DNA of 60,966 nt from Treponema sp. (GTDB taxonomy: Bacteria > Spirochaetota > Spirochaetia > Treponematales > Treponemataceae), in the NCBI GenBank assembly GCA_016290335.1, contig JAEETM010000012.1:1-60966 (forward strand), in the 5' to 3' direction. Below are positions 32,663-42,024 of this stretch, piece by piece (the first letter of the stretch is position 1; every line of letters begins with the position of its first letter). The translations under genes were made by a program, and so were the position numbers. The notes under the pieces were generated by a model. That model was not told the origin of the DNA. It ran no database searches and was given only the letters and a program-made list of their open reading frames with translations.

Positions 32663-34462
32663 ATGAAGAGACTTTTTTTTATTTCGATTTTGCTTTTATC
32701 ATCTTCCTTTTTGTTTAAGGGATTTTCGCAGGAAGCGTTGAAATCTACGGAAGAAGAATATTACGATATGCTTTCGTTGAGCGGACTTGTAAAACGGAGC
32801 TTTTTGAATTACCGAACCTTGTCCGATTCTAAATGGGTGTTTAATGAAGATGTAACAATGGATGTTGAAAGTTCTGAATCTGAGCTTTTTCATCCATGGG
32901 AAAATATTAATCTTGGAACAACCTACACTCTTTTTACACTTGATAAAGAAAAGCTCAATTTTTATGAACGCGGTGTAAATAATTCCATCACCCTGAAAAT
33001 ATACGGGCCGGAATGGTATAACAGCTACAACACGGATGCACCATGGGGCGGTAACGATGGAGCTTTGTGGCAGGGACGCGGATACAATACAAGCTTTACG
33101 GCAGGTGTTCGGGCAGAAATGTTCGGTTTTGATTTAACCTGTAAGCCACAGGTAAGCTTTTCGCAGAACAAAGAGTTTGAGATTATGAAGTCAAAAATTG
33201 GAAATGGCTATGGCTATTTCTGGGGAGCCTGTGACGCACCTCAACGTTTTGGCGATTCATCATTCTGGACTTATGACTGGGGCGACACGGAACTGCGTTA
33301 TTCCTGGCATGCTTTTACTGTTGGGGTTGGTACTGAATCTATATGGCTAGGGCCTGCTCATGAAAATGCACTTCTCTACTCTAACAATGCTGCAACATTT
33401 CCAAAAATTGATTTTGGTTTAAAACGTACTGAAGTTATTATCCCTATTCCCAAACCAAAGCATACAATCCAGCAGTTCAAGCTGCCTAAATCAGACAGAA
33501 ACTTTGATTTTTACAATTTAGACATTGGTGAACTTGAAATGCGAATGTGGGTTGGAAAACTCAAAGAATCTGATTATTTTGATACAAATCCCGATAACGA
33601 TGATAGACAGTTGACCGGCTGGACAATTTCGTATTCACCATCTTTTTTAAAGGGACTTACACTTGGGTTTAATAAAACACTTATGTGTTATTGGGCTGAT
33701 AAATACTGGTATTACTATCTTAATCCTTTTTATAAAGGTAATGTTGTTAACACAAATGAAGCAAAACAGGGCGAAGATCAGAAGGCTTCGTTTACAGTTG
33801 AATGGCTTTTTGAAGAAAACCAGTTTGATTTTTATTCGGAAATTGGTGTAGATGATTATACTTCCAAGGGCCTGAAGATTTATGAATATGCAAGGTTTCC
33901 GTTCCATACTATGACATATACTGTTGGTATTAAAAAAGGAATTGATTATAAGGATAAACGTTTTCATGGTCTGCTCAATTTTGAATGGAACTGCACGGAA
34001 GCAAGCCAGGATTACCAGATGTGGCCTAATTCAGGGTATAATTTTGGATTCCACGGTCAAATCAAACAGGGCTGGACAAATAAAGGACAATGGCTTGGTT
34101 CTTCTATAGGCTATGGCGGAAATAACCAGTATTTATCTTATACTTTGTTTACTCCTTTTGGTTACGAAAAGCTTTTTGTTGGAAGAAATAATCCAGACAA
34201 CAATTATATATGGGCTAAATGCGTAGAAGGTTCAACAGCATATACTTCTATTCACTATTTTACAGCCTTTAAAGCAAATCTTTATGTTGGACTTGAAAGC
34301 TTGTGGTATGTTATTCCAGATTTATCGCTAAAAGCTTCGTTTATGTATGATTTGCTTATAAATCCTCTGTATAATCCGGGATTGTCTGATAATGGTGCTT
34401 ACAGGGAATATACTTATATAAATAACTTTGTATTTGGATTTACCGCAAAGTATAGGTTTTAA
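32663..34462 (+). CDS. Wzi-like outer-membrane capsule assembly protein (copy 1)
   Basis: The 599-residue protein has a signal peptide (about residues 1-22). Repeated amphipathic aromatic beta-strands end in a C-terminal Phe (KYRF), the mark of an outer-membrane barrel. GPEWYNSYNTDAPWG, DGALWQGRGYNTS, SIWLGPAHENALL and FPKIDFGL fit the capsule-assembly Wzi family. Wzi anchors or presents capsular polysaccharide at the surface. There is no good ribosome site before the ATG, which lies 3 nt after rfbD, so coupling is likely. The next gene is a paralogue. Confidence 0.82.
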   Translation: MKRLFFISILLLSSSFLFKGFSQEALKSTEEEYYDMLSLSGLVKRSFLNYRTLSDSKWVFNEDVTMDVESSESELFHPWENINLGTTYTLFTLDKEKLNFYERGVNNSITLKIYGPEWYNSYNTDAPWGGNDGALWQGRGYNTSFTAGVRAEMFGFDLTCKPQVSFSQNKEFEIMKSKIGNGYGYFWGACDAPQRFGDSSFWTYDWGDTELRYSWHAFTVGVGTESIWLGPAHENALLYSNNAATFPKIDFGLKRTEVIIPIPKPKHTIQQFKLPKSDRNFDFYNLDIGELEMRMWVGKLKESDYFDTNPDNDDRQLTGWTISYSPSFLKGLTLGFNKTLMCYWADKYWYYYLNPFYKGNVVNTNEAKQGEDQKASFTVEWLFEENQFDFYSEIGVDDYTSKGLKIYEYARFPFHTMTYTVGIKKGIDYKDKRFHGLLNFEWNCTEASQDYQMWPNSGYNFGFHGQIKQGWTNKGQWLGSSIGYGGNNQYLSYTLFTPFGYEKLFVGRNNPDNNYIWAKCVEGSTAYTSIHYFTAFKANLYVGLESLWYVIPDLSLKASFMYDLLINPLYNPGLSDNGAYREYTYINNFVFGFTAKYRF

Positions 34463-34464
34463 TC

Positions 34465-34498
34465 TGATTTAGTTTGATTTAATTTGATTTTATTTGAA
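34465..34498 (+). repeat. 10-bp phased TGATTT direct repeats before the second wzi-like gene
   Basis: TGATTTAGTT, TGATTTAATT and TGATTTTATT follow one another exactly every 10 bp, with a fourth partial unit TGAATAAGGG running into the ribosome site. The 10-bp period is about one DNA turn. A similar pair starts at 12. It could bind a cooperative regulator, bend DNA, or change length by slippage. Confidence 0.6.
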
Positions 34499-34506
34499 TA
34501 AGGGTG

Positions 34507-36207
34507 ATGATTAAGAAATTATTTACTTTTTATGTATTATTTCTTTTATCTTTCTCAATTTCTGGTCAGGAAGCATTAAAATCTATTGAAGAAGATTATT
34601 ATGATTTTCTCTCTCTTACAGGGGTAACGGAACGACCGACGCTTGGTTACAGGACGTTGAGTGATAGTGTATGGAAGTTTAATAATGAAGAAAATGATTC
34701 TGAAGAAGATGAAGCTGCAAATCCTCATCTCTGGGAAAATAATAATCTGGGGACAACCTTTACCATATGGGAAGCTTCATCACCAGTTGAAAATGGTTTT
34801 ACCCGTGGAATAAATCAATCTATAAAGTTTCGCATTTATGGGCCGGAATGGTTCAACAGTTATAATACAGCTGTGCCTTATGGTCAGAATGATGGAGCTT
34901 TGTGGCAAGGACGCGGATATAATACTTCGCTTACAGCCGGGGTTCGTTTTGAAGGCTACGGGGTTGAAGCAACTATTAAACCGCAGGTGAGCTGGATGCA
35001 GAACAGGGAGTTTGAATCTAACCCTGATGTTTATCCAAATCCTTATTCATATTCTTTTAAAAACGGTAAAGTTCATCAAAGAATTGATTATGTCCGTAGA
35101 TATGGAAACTCTTCCCTATGGAATTTTGATTTAAATGATACAGAAATTAGATATAGCTGGAAAAACCTTACAATTGGATTCGGAAGTCAAAATCCGTGGT
35201 TAGGACCAGCATATTTAAATCCTATGCTTGGAAGCAATAATGCTCCCGGCTACCTTAAACTTGATATAGGTATAAGAAAAACTGAACTAATAATTCCAAA
35301 AATTGATTTTAGTTTAGGTTTTTTTGAATTAAGATTATGGACTGGCCAACTTAAGGAATCTGATTTTTTTGATGAAATTGAATGGAATGATAAAAGAATG
35401 TTGAATGGTCTTTCCTTAAGCTACTCCCCTTCATTTGTTCCCGGCTTTACAATTGGACTAAACAGAATTTTTATGACCTACTGGAAATATGAAAATTTTA
35501 AATATATTCCCAGATTATTTGCATTCGATGATAATAATGCTCTGGCTTCAAGTGGAAACGATGAAGATCAAAAATTTGCAGCATTTATAGAATGGAATTT
35601 TAGAAAAATTGGATTTTACGTATATGGTGAATTAGGACGGGATGATTTTACCTCTAATATGTTTACAAATCCTTTTCATACTGCAATCTATACAGTCGGT
35701 GTAAAACAAATTATACCTTTGCCTTTTGGTTTGCAAAGCATAATATATCTTGAATGGAACGATTTTGAAATGTCTCAAGATTTTCAATTACAATGGCCTT
35801 ACCTTGGGTATTATGGACATGGTTTTGTTAAACAGGGCTATACTCATAAAGGTCAAATAATTGGTGCCGGTAGTGGAGCTTTAGGAAACAGTCAGTTAAT
35901 TCAATATAAAGTTTATTATCCTAAAGGATTTACATCATTTAAATATCATCGATATTGCCCGAATAATAATTCAGTATATAGTCAGGCTGTTTATACTAAA
36001 ATGGATAATGACAAATCCAATTCTGTTTCGGATTGGTATGCATGCTTTGAAACATATCTGACATTTGAGTTACAGACAAATTATTTTATAACCTCAAATA
36101 TAGATACTGAATTACATGTTACATATATGTATGTAGATAAAATTAACTATGAAGATATAGATCTTCATACATTTTCAGTTCAAATCCTATTCAAATATTT
36201 ATTTTAA
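34507..36207 (+). CDS. Wzi-like outer-membrane capsule assembly protein (copy 2)
   Basis: This 566-residue paralogue of the preceding protein has a signal peptide to about residue 19 and the same motifs: GPEWFNSYNTAVPYG, DGALWQGRGYNTS, NPWLGPAYLNPML and LKLDIGIRKTELIIP. The last residue is Phe after a beta-strand. The ATG at 34507 follows AAGGG closely; GTG at 34504 is the alternative. The two copies differ in loops, as expected for surface-exposed segments. The repeat 34465-34498 lies immediately upstream. It may bind a different glycan or be a variable version. Confidence 0.82.
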   Translation: MIKKLFTFYVLFLLSFSISGQEALKSIEEDYYDFLSLTGVTERPTLGYRTLSDSVWKFNNEENDSEEDEAANPHLWENNNLGTTFTIWEASSPVENGFTRGINQSIKFRIYGPEWFNSYNTAVPYGQNDGALWQGRGYNTSLTAGVRFEGYGVEATIKPQVSWMQNREFESNPDVYPNPYSYSFKNGKVHQRIDYVRRYGNSSLWNFDLNDTEIRYSWKNLTIGFGSQNPWLGPAYLNPMLGSNNAPGYLKLDIGIRKTELIIPKIDFSLGFFELRLWTGQLKESDFFDEIEWNDKRMLNGLSLSYSPSFVPGFTIGLNRIFMTYWKYENFKYIPRLFAFDDNNALASSGNDEDQKFAAFIEWNFRKIGFYVYGELGRDDFTSNMFTNPFHTAIYTVGVKQIIPLPFGLQSIIYLEWNDFEMSQDFQLQWPYLGYYGHGFVKQGYTHKGQIIGAGSGALGNSQLIQYKVYYPKGFTSFKYHRYCPNNNSVYSQAVYTKMDNDKSNSVSDWYACFETYLTFELQTNYFITSNIDTELHVTYMYVDKINYEDIDLHTFSVQILFKYLF

Positions 36208-36259
36208 TTTTCTTAACTTGAATTATAATACCATTACATAGATTTTTATAATGAAATAT

Positions 36260-36278
36260 TATAATATATTTTTTGAGG
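36260..36278 (+). promoter_or_regulatory. TATAAT-GAGG module of the amino-sugar operon
   Basis: TATAAT (36260-36265) is followed by an A/T spacer with six T and then GAGG (36275-36278), 7 nt before the ATG. Almost the same arrangement stands before the YidC-sulfatase gene (55434-55453). No strong -35 is visible. Confidence 0.5.
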
Positions 36279-36285
36279 CAAAAAA

Positions 36286-36693
36286 ATGAATTATAAATTA
36301 ATTGATATGCCTGTACATGGCGACAGACGAGGTAAACTTGTTGCAATTGAAGCATTAAAAGATATTCCTTTTGAAATAAAACGTGTTTATTATATGTTTG
36401 ATACTTTACCAAATGAATCACGTGGTTTTCATGCTCATAAAGATTTACAGCAAATTATTATTGCAATGGATGGAGCCTGCCGTTTTATTCTTGATGATGG
36501 AGAAAAAAGAGAATCAGTTTTATTGAACAGACCGGATGTTGCCCTTTATATTGGTCCTGGTATGTGGCGAGAAATGCACGATTTTTCTTATGGATGTAAG
36601 CTGGTTGTTCTTGCAAGCGAACATTATGATGAAAACGAATATATTAGAAATTATGATGATTTTTTGAAAATGATTAAGAAGGATTGTAAATGA
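36286..36693 (+). CDS. dTDP-4-keto-6-deoxyglucose 3,4-ketoisomerase (FdtA/QdtA type)
   Basis: The 135-residue single-domain cupin contains [39 protein letters not shown], and [13 protein letters not shown]. This is the WxcM/FdtA fold. The family moves the keto group of dTDP-4-keto-6-deoxyglucose to C3, giving the precursor of 3-amino sugars. It is followed by a hexapeptide N-acyltransferase (ATGA overlap) and a DegT-type aminotransferase. These three steps make dTDP-Fuc3NAc or dTDP-Qui3NAc. The C4 stereochemistry, and so Fdt versus Qdt, cannot be told from sequence alone. Confidence 0.88.
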   Translation: MNYKLIDMPVHGDRRGKLVAIEALKDIPFEIKRVYYMFDTLPNESRGFHAHKDLQQIIIAMDGACRFILDDGEKRESVLLNRPDVALYIGPGMWREMHDFSYGCKLVVLASEHYDENEYIRNYDDFLKMIKKDCK

Positions 36694-37139
36694 TACATTC
36701 ATTATCTGATTGTAAAGCCTGTATTCATGAAAGTACAAATATCTGGCAATTCTGTGTAATTTTTCCAAAAGCTAAGATTGGCGAAAATTGTAATATTTGT
36801 GCAAATGTTTTGATTGAAAATGATGTTATTATAGGAAATAATGTTACCGTAAAAAGTGGTGTGCAGCTTTGGGATGGTATTACTGTTGAAGATAATGTTT
36901 TTATAGGACCAAATGCTACTTTTACAAATGATTTATTTCCACGTTCAAAAAATCCAGAATGGAAATTATCAAAAACAATAATAAAACAAGGTGCAAGCAT
37001 TGGAGCCAATGCAACAATTTTATGCGGAGTAACAATTGGTGAAAATGCTATGATTGGTGCCGGAAGTGTTGTAACAAAAGATATTCCTGCCAATGAAGTT
37101 TGGGTTGGAAATCCGGCTAAATTTATTCATAAGATTTAA
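36690..37139 (+). CDS. Hexapeptide-repeat N-acyltransferase (FdtC/QdtC type)
   Basis: The 149-residue left-handed beta-helix protein has imperfect hexapeptides [LIV]GxNxx: [41 protein letters not shown] and [24 protein letters not shown] is the usual end of this family. It would acetylate the 3-amino group of the dTDP-3-amino-3,6-dideoxyhexose with acetyl-CoA. It overlaps the ketoisomerase gene by 4 nt, and the aminotransferase follows 33 nt later. Confidence 0.88.
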   Translation: MIHSLSDCKACIHESTNIWQFCVIFPKAKIGENCNICANVLIENDVIIGNNVTVKSGVQLWDGITVEDNVFIGPNATFTNDLFPRSKNPEWKLSKTIIKQGASIGANATILCGVTIGENAMIGAGSVVTKDIPANEVWVGNPAKFIHKI

Positions 37140-37172
37140 TGAATTGAATATTTTCGATAAAAGGAGTAAAAA

Positions 37173-38273
37173 ATGCAGGTTCCATTTTTAAGTTTGAAAA
37201 ATATCACTGAAAAATATAAAGATGAAATACACGAAGCTGCTTTAAGAGTAATTGACAGCGGCTGGTATTTACAGGGTTCAGAAAACGAAAAGTTTGAAGC
37301 TGATTATTCGAAATATATAGGCACAAAGTATTGTGTTGGATGTGCAAATGGTCTTGATGCTCTTGTCTGGATATTCAGAGCGTATATTGAGCTTGGTGTT
37401 ATGAAACCAGGTGATGAAGTTATTGTTCCAGCAAACACTTATATTGCTACTATTCTTGCAATTACAGAAAATAATCTGATTCCAGTTCTTGTTGAACCTG
37501 ACATCAATACCTATCAGATTGATGCTTCACTGATTGAAGAAAAAATTACTTCAAAAACAAAAGCAATTACAATAGTTCATCTTTATGGACAATGTGCATA
37601 TACAGAGAAAATTGGAGAGTTATGTAAAAAATATAATCTCAAACTGATTGAAGATAATGCACAGGCACATGGCTGTATATTTAACGGTACTAAAACAGGA
37701 GCTCTCGGCGATGCTGCAGGACATAGTTTTTACCCCGGAAAAAATCTTGGTGCTCTTGGTGATGCAGGTGCTGTTACTACAAATGATGAAGCTCTGGCAA
37801 AAGCAATAAGAAGTCTTGCAAATTATGGCAGCCAGAAAAAATATGTTTTCCAATATTGCGGAAGAAACAGCAGGCTTGATGAAATACAGGCAGCAATTCT
37901 TGATGTTAAACTCAAGCATTTGGACGAAGATGTTGCTTTAAGAAAAGCTGTCGCAAAAAAATATTTAGATGGTATTAAAAATCCTAAGATTATTCTTCCA
38001 AAAATCTTTGACTGGAACCAACATGTTTTCCACATATTCCCAATTTTATGCGAAAATCGGGATGCACTGCAAAAATATTTATCCGAAAAAGAAATTGGTA
38101 CAAATATCCATTACCCTATTCCACCACACAAACAGGAATGCTACAGGGAATGGAATTGTCTGAATCTGCCTGTAACAGAAAAGATTCATGCGCAGGAATT
38201 AAGTTTGCCTATGAGTCCCTGTCTGAGTGATGAACAGATAGATTGGGTTATTAAGGCTTTGAATGCTTTTTAA
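37173..38273 (+). CDS. Sugar 3-aminotransferase (FdtB/QdtB type)
   Basis: The 366-residue DegT/DnrJ/EryC1 enzyme has [10 protein letters not shown] for phosphate binding, [13 protein letters not shown], the aspartate in [10 protein letters not shown], and the PLP lysine in [16 protein letters not shown]. Motif style fits enzymes acting on dTDP-3-keto sugars. It completes the pathway with the preceding ketoisomerase and N-acyltransferase. AAAGGAG lies upstream of the ATG. A closely related product, dTDP-Fuc3N versus dTDP-Qui3N, remains open. Confidence 0.9.
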   Translation: MQVPFLSLKNITEKYKDEIHEAALRVIDSGWYLQGSENEKFEADYSKYIGTKYCVGCANGLDALVWIFRAYIELGVMKPGDEVIVPANTYIATILAITENNLIPVLVEPDINTYQIDASLIEEKITSKTKAITIVHLYGQCAYTEKIGELCKKYNLKLIEDNAQAHGCIFNGTKTGALGDAAGHSFYPGKNLGALGDAGAVTTNDEALAKAIRSLANYGSQKKYVFQYCGRNSRLDEIQAAILDVKLKHLDEDVALRKAVAKKYLDGIKNPKIILPKIFDWNQHVFHIFPILCENRDALQKYLSEKEIGTNIHYPIPPHKQECYREWNCLNLPVTEKIHAQELSLPMSPCLSDEQIDWVIKALNAF

Positions 38274-38290
38274 AAGAAAAGGTTATGATT

Positions 38291-39307
38291 ATGGGTAAAA
38301 AGATTTGTATATGTGGTGGAGGCTCTTTAGGTCATGTTTGTGCTGGTGTTTTAGCATCAAATAAAGACATATCAGTAAATGTTTTTACACGTAAACCTGA
38401 ACTTTGGAAACAAACACTTGAAATAATAGACTGCAACGGTAAAATCTTTTCTGGAACATTAAATAAAATAAGCAACAATCCTGAAGAAGTATTAAAAGAT
38501 TGTGACATTATTTTTTTATGCATTCCCGGTTTTGCAATAGAAGAAGAATTAAAGAAAATAAAACCTTATATATCCGCAAATACAATGGTTGGAACAATCG
38601 TTAGCAGTACAGGTTTTTTCTTTTTTGCACATAATATTTTACCCACAGAAACAAAGCTTTTTGGTTTTCAACGAACACCTTTCATTGCAAGAGTTAAAGA
38701 TTATGGTTGTTCTGCAAAACTTTTAGGCTATAAAAATCAGGTATCTGTTGCTACTGAAAATATAAAAGAACTGGAAGAGTTTAAAAAGCTGATTGAACAT
38801 TTATGGCTTACACCAGTAAAGCTTTTGAATAGTTTTTATGAAGCTTCATTAACAAACAGTAATCCAATTTTACATACAGGCCGTTTGTATTCTATGTTTC
38901 ATAATTGGGATGGAACTCCATTCGATCATAATATTTTATTTTATGAAGAATGGACTGATGATTCTTCAGAAATTATTATACAAATGGATAAAGAGTTTTT
39001 TAATTTATTGAAAAAGCTCCCGGTAGAAAAAGATTCCATCAAACCTCTTCTGGAATATTACGAAAGTAATGATTCGCAAAGTTTAACTAAAAAATTGCAA
39101 AGTATAGTTGCATTCAAAGGATTATTAGCTCCGATGAAAAAAATTGAAAATGGCTTTATTCCTGATTATAATAATAGATACTTTTCTGAAGATTTTCCGT
39201 TTGGACTTAAATTTATTAGAGATTTAGCATACGAAAATCAAATTGAAGTTCCCGTTATTGATAAAGTGTATAATTGGGGAATAAAAGTTTTAAGTGAGTG
39301 TAAATAA
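38291..39307 (+). CDS. Opine (octopine/nopaline-type) dehydrogenase-like enzyme
   Basis: The 338-residue protein has an N-terminal Rossmann loop KICICGGGSLGHVCAGVLAS. The helical C-terminal domain has TNSNPILHTGRL, the family's catalytic histidine region, and FSEDFPFGLKFIRDLA. Octopine dehydrogenases reductively join a keto acid to an amino group. In a surface-glycan locus this might build an N-(1-carboxyethyl) amino acid substituent, or act on an amino-sugar. ATG at 38291 is favoured over 38285 because AAAAGG is then 8 nt upstream. It overlaps the next gene by 1 nt. Confidence 0.8.
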   Translation: MGKKICICGGGSLGHVCAGVLASNKDISVNVFTRKPELWKQTLEIIDCNGKIFSGTLNKISNNPEEVLKDCDIIFLCIPGFAIEEELKKIKPYISANTMVGTIVSSTGFFFFAHNILPTETKLFGFQRTPFIARVKDYGCSAKLLGYKNQVSVATENIKELEEFKKLIEHLWLTPVKLLNSFYEASLTNSNPILHTGRLYSMFHNWDGTPFDHNILFYEEWTDDSSEIIIQMDKEFFNLLKKLPVEKDSIKPLLEYYESNDSQSLTKKLQSIVAFKGLLAPMKKIENGFIPDYNNRYFSEDFPFGLKFIRDLAYENQIEVPVIDKVYNWGIKVLSECK

Positions 39308-40542
39308 TGCAAATAAAAGAAATTGCAAAACAAACCAAATCTGTTCTAAGAGATTTTTATCATATTCATAAAAATGCAATTTATTTACATTCCATAAACT
39401 CAAAAAAATCAAAAGATATAATAAATGTAGTTTTTATTTGTCAACCTCCATCTTTATGGAATTCAATACGTACTGTTTATCAGGAAGCCTGCATAAATCC
39501 TCTGTTTAAAACTTTTCTTATTGCCATTCCTGAAAAGAATTTTGACAAAGATGGTATTCACTTTACTTATGGTAAAAATAATAGTTACACTTATCTGAAA
39601 GACAATGGATTTGATGTTATTGAAGGATATCAAAACGGCAATTTTATAGATATTAAATCATTAAAGCCAGATTATGTTTTTCTTCCAAGACCATATGACC
39701 AACATCTTCCTGATGAATATAAAAGTAATGCCTTAGTAAAATATACACGAGTTTGTTATGTACCTTATGGTTTTAGCTTAACAAATGATTGTATGCCAAC
39801 TATTTTTAATTATTCATTTTTAAAGAATACATATCTTTTTTTCCCAGATAGTTTTTGTGCAAAAAATTATGTAAATGCACTTTATAAAAAAAAGTTTTGT
39901 AAATGGAACAAAATTGGAAATATAGGATTTCCCAGATTTGATTTATTAAATCAACAATTAATAAAAAAAAGATGCAAATCATTTTTATGGACACCACGTT
40001 GGACTACACAAAAAGAATCTTGTGGCTCTACCTTTTTCCTTTTTATTGATAAGTTGCTTGACTTCTTTATTGAACATGAAGATTTAGAACTTATTTTTAG
40101 ACCACATCCACTCTTATTCCGTAATTTTCTTGCTACAGGAGAACTTTCGCAAGAAAAATATGATTCAATATTAAAAGCTTTTGATGAGCATAAAAATCTT
40201 ATTTTGAATGATCCTGTAGAAGATTATATTAAAGTTTTTAATGATGTAGATGCTATGATAACGGATCCTACAAGTTTGTTACCTGAGTTCTTTTATACTG
40301 GCAAACCAATTATTTATTGTGATACTTCAGAAGCTTTTAATGAAGCAGGTCTTGTTATGGCAAAAGGTTTATATTATGCCAGCACCTGGGAACAAATAAT
40401 GGAAAATATAAACAAACTTGCTTCTGGAGAAGATGCTCTTTTAAAAGAAAGAAGTGAAAGTTTACATAAACTTAACTCTTCTAAAAATATTGGTAAACAA
40501 ATCTGTGATTTTTTAATTTCAGATTTTTTCCAAACTAAATAA
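39307..40542 (+). CDS. CDP-glycerol glycerophosphotransferase-like protein (first)
   Basis: The 411-residue GT-B-like protein carries the TagB/TagF pattern: FRPHPLLF in the middle of the second domain and DAMITDPTSLLPEFFYTGKP with the conserved Asp and Ser/Thr. Such enzymes transfer glycerol- or ribitol-phosphate from CDP-polyols. The N-terminal half is divergent, so a different phospho-sugar or sugar donor is possible. TAATG overlap with the opine-dehydrogenase-like gene suggests coupling. Confidence 0.72.
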   Translation: MQIKEIAKQTKSVLRDFYHIHKNAIYLHSINSKKSKDIINVVFICQPPSLWNSIRTVYQEACINPLFKTFLIAIPEKNFDKDGIHFTYGKNNSYTYLKDNGFDVIEGYQNGNFIDIKSLKPDYVFLPRPYDQHLPDEYKSNALVKYTRVCYVPYGFSLTNDCMPTIFNYSFLKNTYLFFPDSFCAKNYVNALYKKKFCKWNKIGNIGFPRFDLLNQQLIKKRCKSFLWTPRWTTQKESCGSTFFLFIDKLLDFFIEHEDLELIFRPHPLLFRNFLATGELSQEKYDSILKAFDEHKNLILNDPVEDYIKVFNDVDAMITDPTSLLPEFFYTGKPIIYCDTSEAFNEAGLVMAKGLYYASTWEQIMENINKLASGEDALLKERSESLHKLNSSKNIGKQICDFLISDFFQTK

Positions 40543-40557
40543 TTTTACGGTAATTAT

Positions 40558-42021
40558 ATGTCAGAAGATATTAAACATAAAACAAAAATTGGAATGTTCT
40601 GGAATGCTTTTGAAAAAGTTGCAGTACAGGGTATTTCATTTGTTCTTAGTATTATACTTGCAAGACTATTATCGCCTCATGATTATGGTACAATAGGAAT
40701 GCTTTCAATCTTCCTAGCCTTTTCTAATGTATTTGTAGAAAGTGGTTTTGGGCGGGCACTAATTCAAAAACAAGACAGAACAGAATATGATTTTTCAACC
40801 ACACTTATATTTAATCTGGTTGTCAGTTGTTTCTTATATATTATCTTGTTTTTCTGTTCTCCTGCTATTGCAAAGTTTTACAAAACACCTGAATTATTAT
40901 CTTTGCAAAGGGTTTTCTTTTTGGTTGTCATTCTTAATTCTCTTACCGTAGTACAAAATGCACAACTACAAATAAGGGTTGATTTCAAAAGCATTGCTCT
41001 TATCAATGGAATAACTACTATAATTGCCGGTTTAATTGCTATATTTGCTGCTTATAAAGGGCTTGGACCTTGGGCTTTAGTAATTCAAACACTTGCAAAA
41101 GCTTTAGTTTCTGCTGTTTGTTTTTGGATTTTAGGTCGCTGGATTCCAAAAACAGGTTTTTCTAAAGAAAGTTTTAAAAGACTTTTCGGTTTTGGTTCTA
41201 AACTACTTGCTTCCGGTTTATTAGGAACAACTATATCTAATGTTAACAATCTGATTATTGGAAAAATCTATAATCCAGAAAGTCTTGGTTTTTATACAAG
41301 AGCACAGCAATTTCCTGAATTAACTTCAGGTACGTTAAATTCAGTTCTTAATAATTCAACATTTCCAATGATGGCAGCTTTACAGAATGATAAAGAAGAA
41401 TTAATCAATACTTTTAAAAGACTTATAAAGCTTTCTGCCCTACTTGTTTTTCCTGCTATGGTTGGACTTGCTGTTCTTTCTGAACCGATTATTTTAGTGT
41501 TACTCGGAGAAAAATGGTTGCCGGCTGCAAATCTTCTTTTCTGGCTTGCATTAAGTTATGCATTTATTCCTTTAAGTTCTTTAAACTTAAATCTTTTAAA
41601 TGCAATTGGAAGATCTGACTTATTTTTAAAAATTGATATCTCTAAAGTACCTATAATATTTGCAACTATGGCAATAACTTTTCCAATTAGTTTAAAAGCA
41701 GTTGTTATAGGAAAAGCAGTTACAGCATTTATATATTTTTACATGAATGCTTTTATGATTGGTCGCTTATATGGATTTGGAGCCTTTAAACAGCTTTTCT
41801 GTTGCTGGAAAGGAATTATTGCAACTATTGCAATGTATTTTGGGTTATTCCTCATTCGCTCTTTTTTGAGTATATCTGTATTTAATTTATTTTTTGAAAT
41901 ATTCTGTGGAATAATCATATACATTATAGTTTTGATAATATTAAAAGAATCAGAGCTTTCAATCCTCTTTGGAAAACTAATAAATAAAATTAAAATACGA
42001 AGACAAGTTAATAAGGAATAA
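40558..42021 (+). CDS. Wzx-type polysaccharide flippase
   Basis: The 487-residue membrane protein has about 12-14 hydrophobic segments. Its N-terminal pattern, GMFWNAFEKVAVQGISFVLS followed by IILARLLSPHDYGTIGML, is that of the MOP/PST exporter family (WzxC-like). It would flip undecaprenyl-linked repeat units across the inner membrane. No Wzy polymerase is recognised elsewhere in the window. It starts 15 nt after the preceding gene. Confidence 0.9.
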   Translation: MSEDIKHKTKIGMFWNAFEKVAVQGISFVLSIILARLLSPHDYGTIGMLSIFLAFSNVFVESGFGRALIQKQDRTEYDFSTTLIFNLVVSCFLYIILFFCSPAIAKFYKTPELLSLQRVFFLVVILNSLTVVQNAQLQIRVDFKSIALINGITTIIAGLIAIFAAYKGLGPWALVIQTLAKALVSAVCFWILGRWIPKTGFSKESFKRLFGFGSKLLASGLLGTTISNVNNLIIGKIYNPESLGFYTRAQQFPELTSGTLNSVLNNSTFPMMAALQNDKEELINTFKRLIKLSALLVFPAMVGLAVLSEPIILVLLGEKWLPAANLLFWLALSYAFIPLSSLNLNLLNAIGRSDLFLKIDISKVPIIFATMAITFPISLKAVVIGKAVTAFIYFYMNAFMIGRLYGFGAFKQLFCCWKGIIATIAMYFGLFLIRSFLSISVFNLFFEIFCGIIIYIIVLIILKESELSILFGKLINKIKIRRQVNKE

Positions 42022-42024
42022 ATA

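Noticed and set aside
34465..34498. CRISPR-type array
   Set aside because: Units are only 10 bp and contiguous without spacers; no cas genes are present anywhere in the window.
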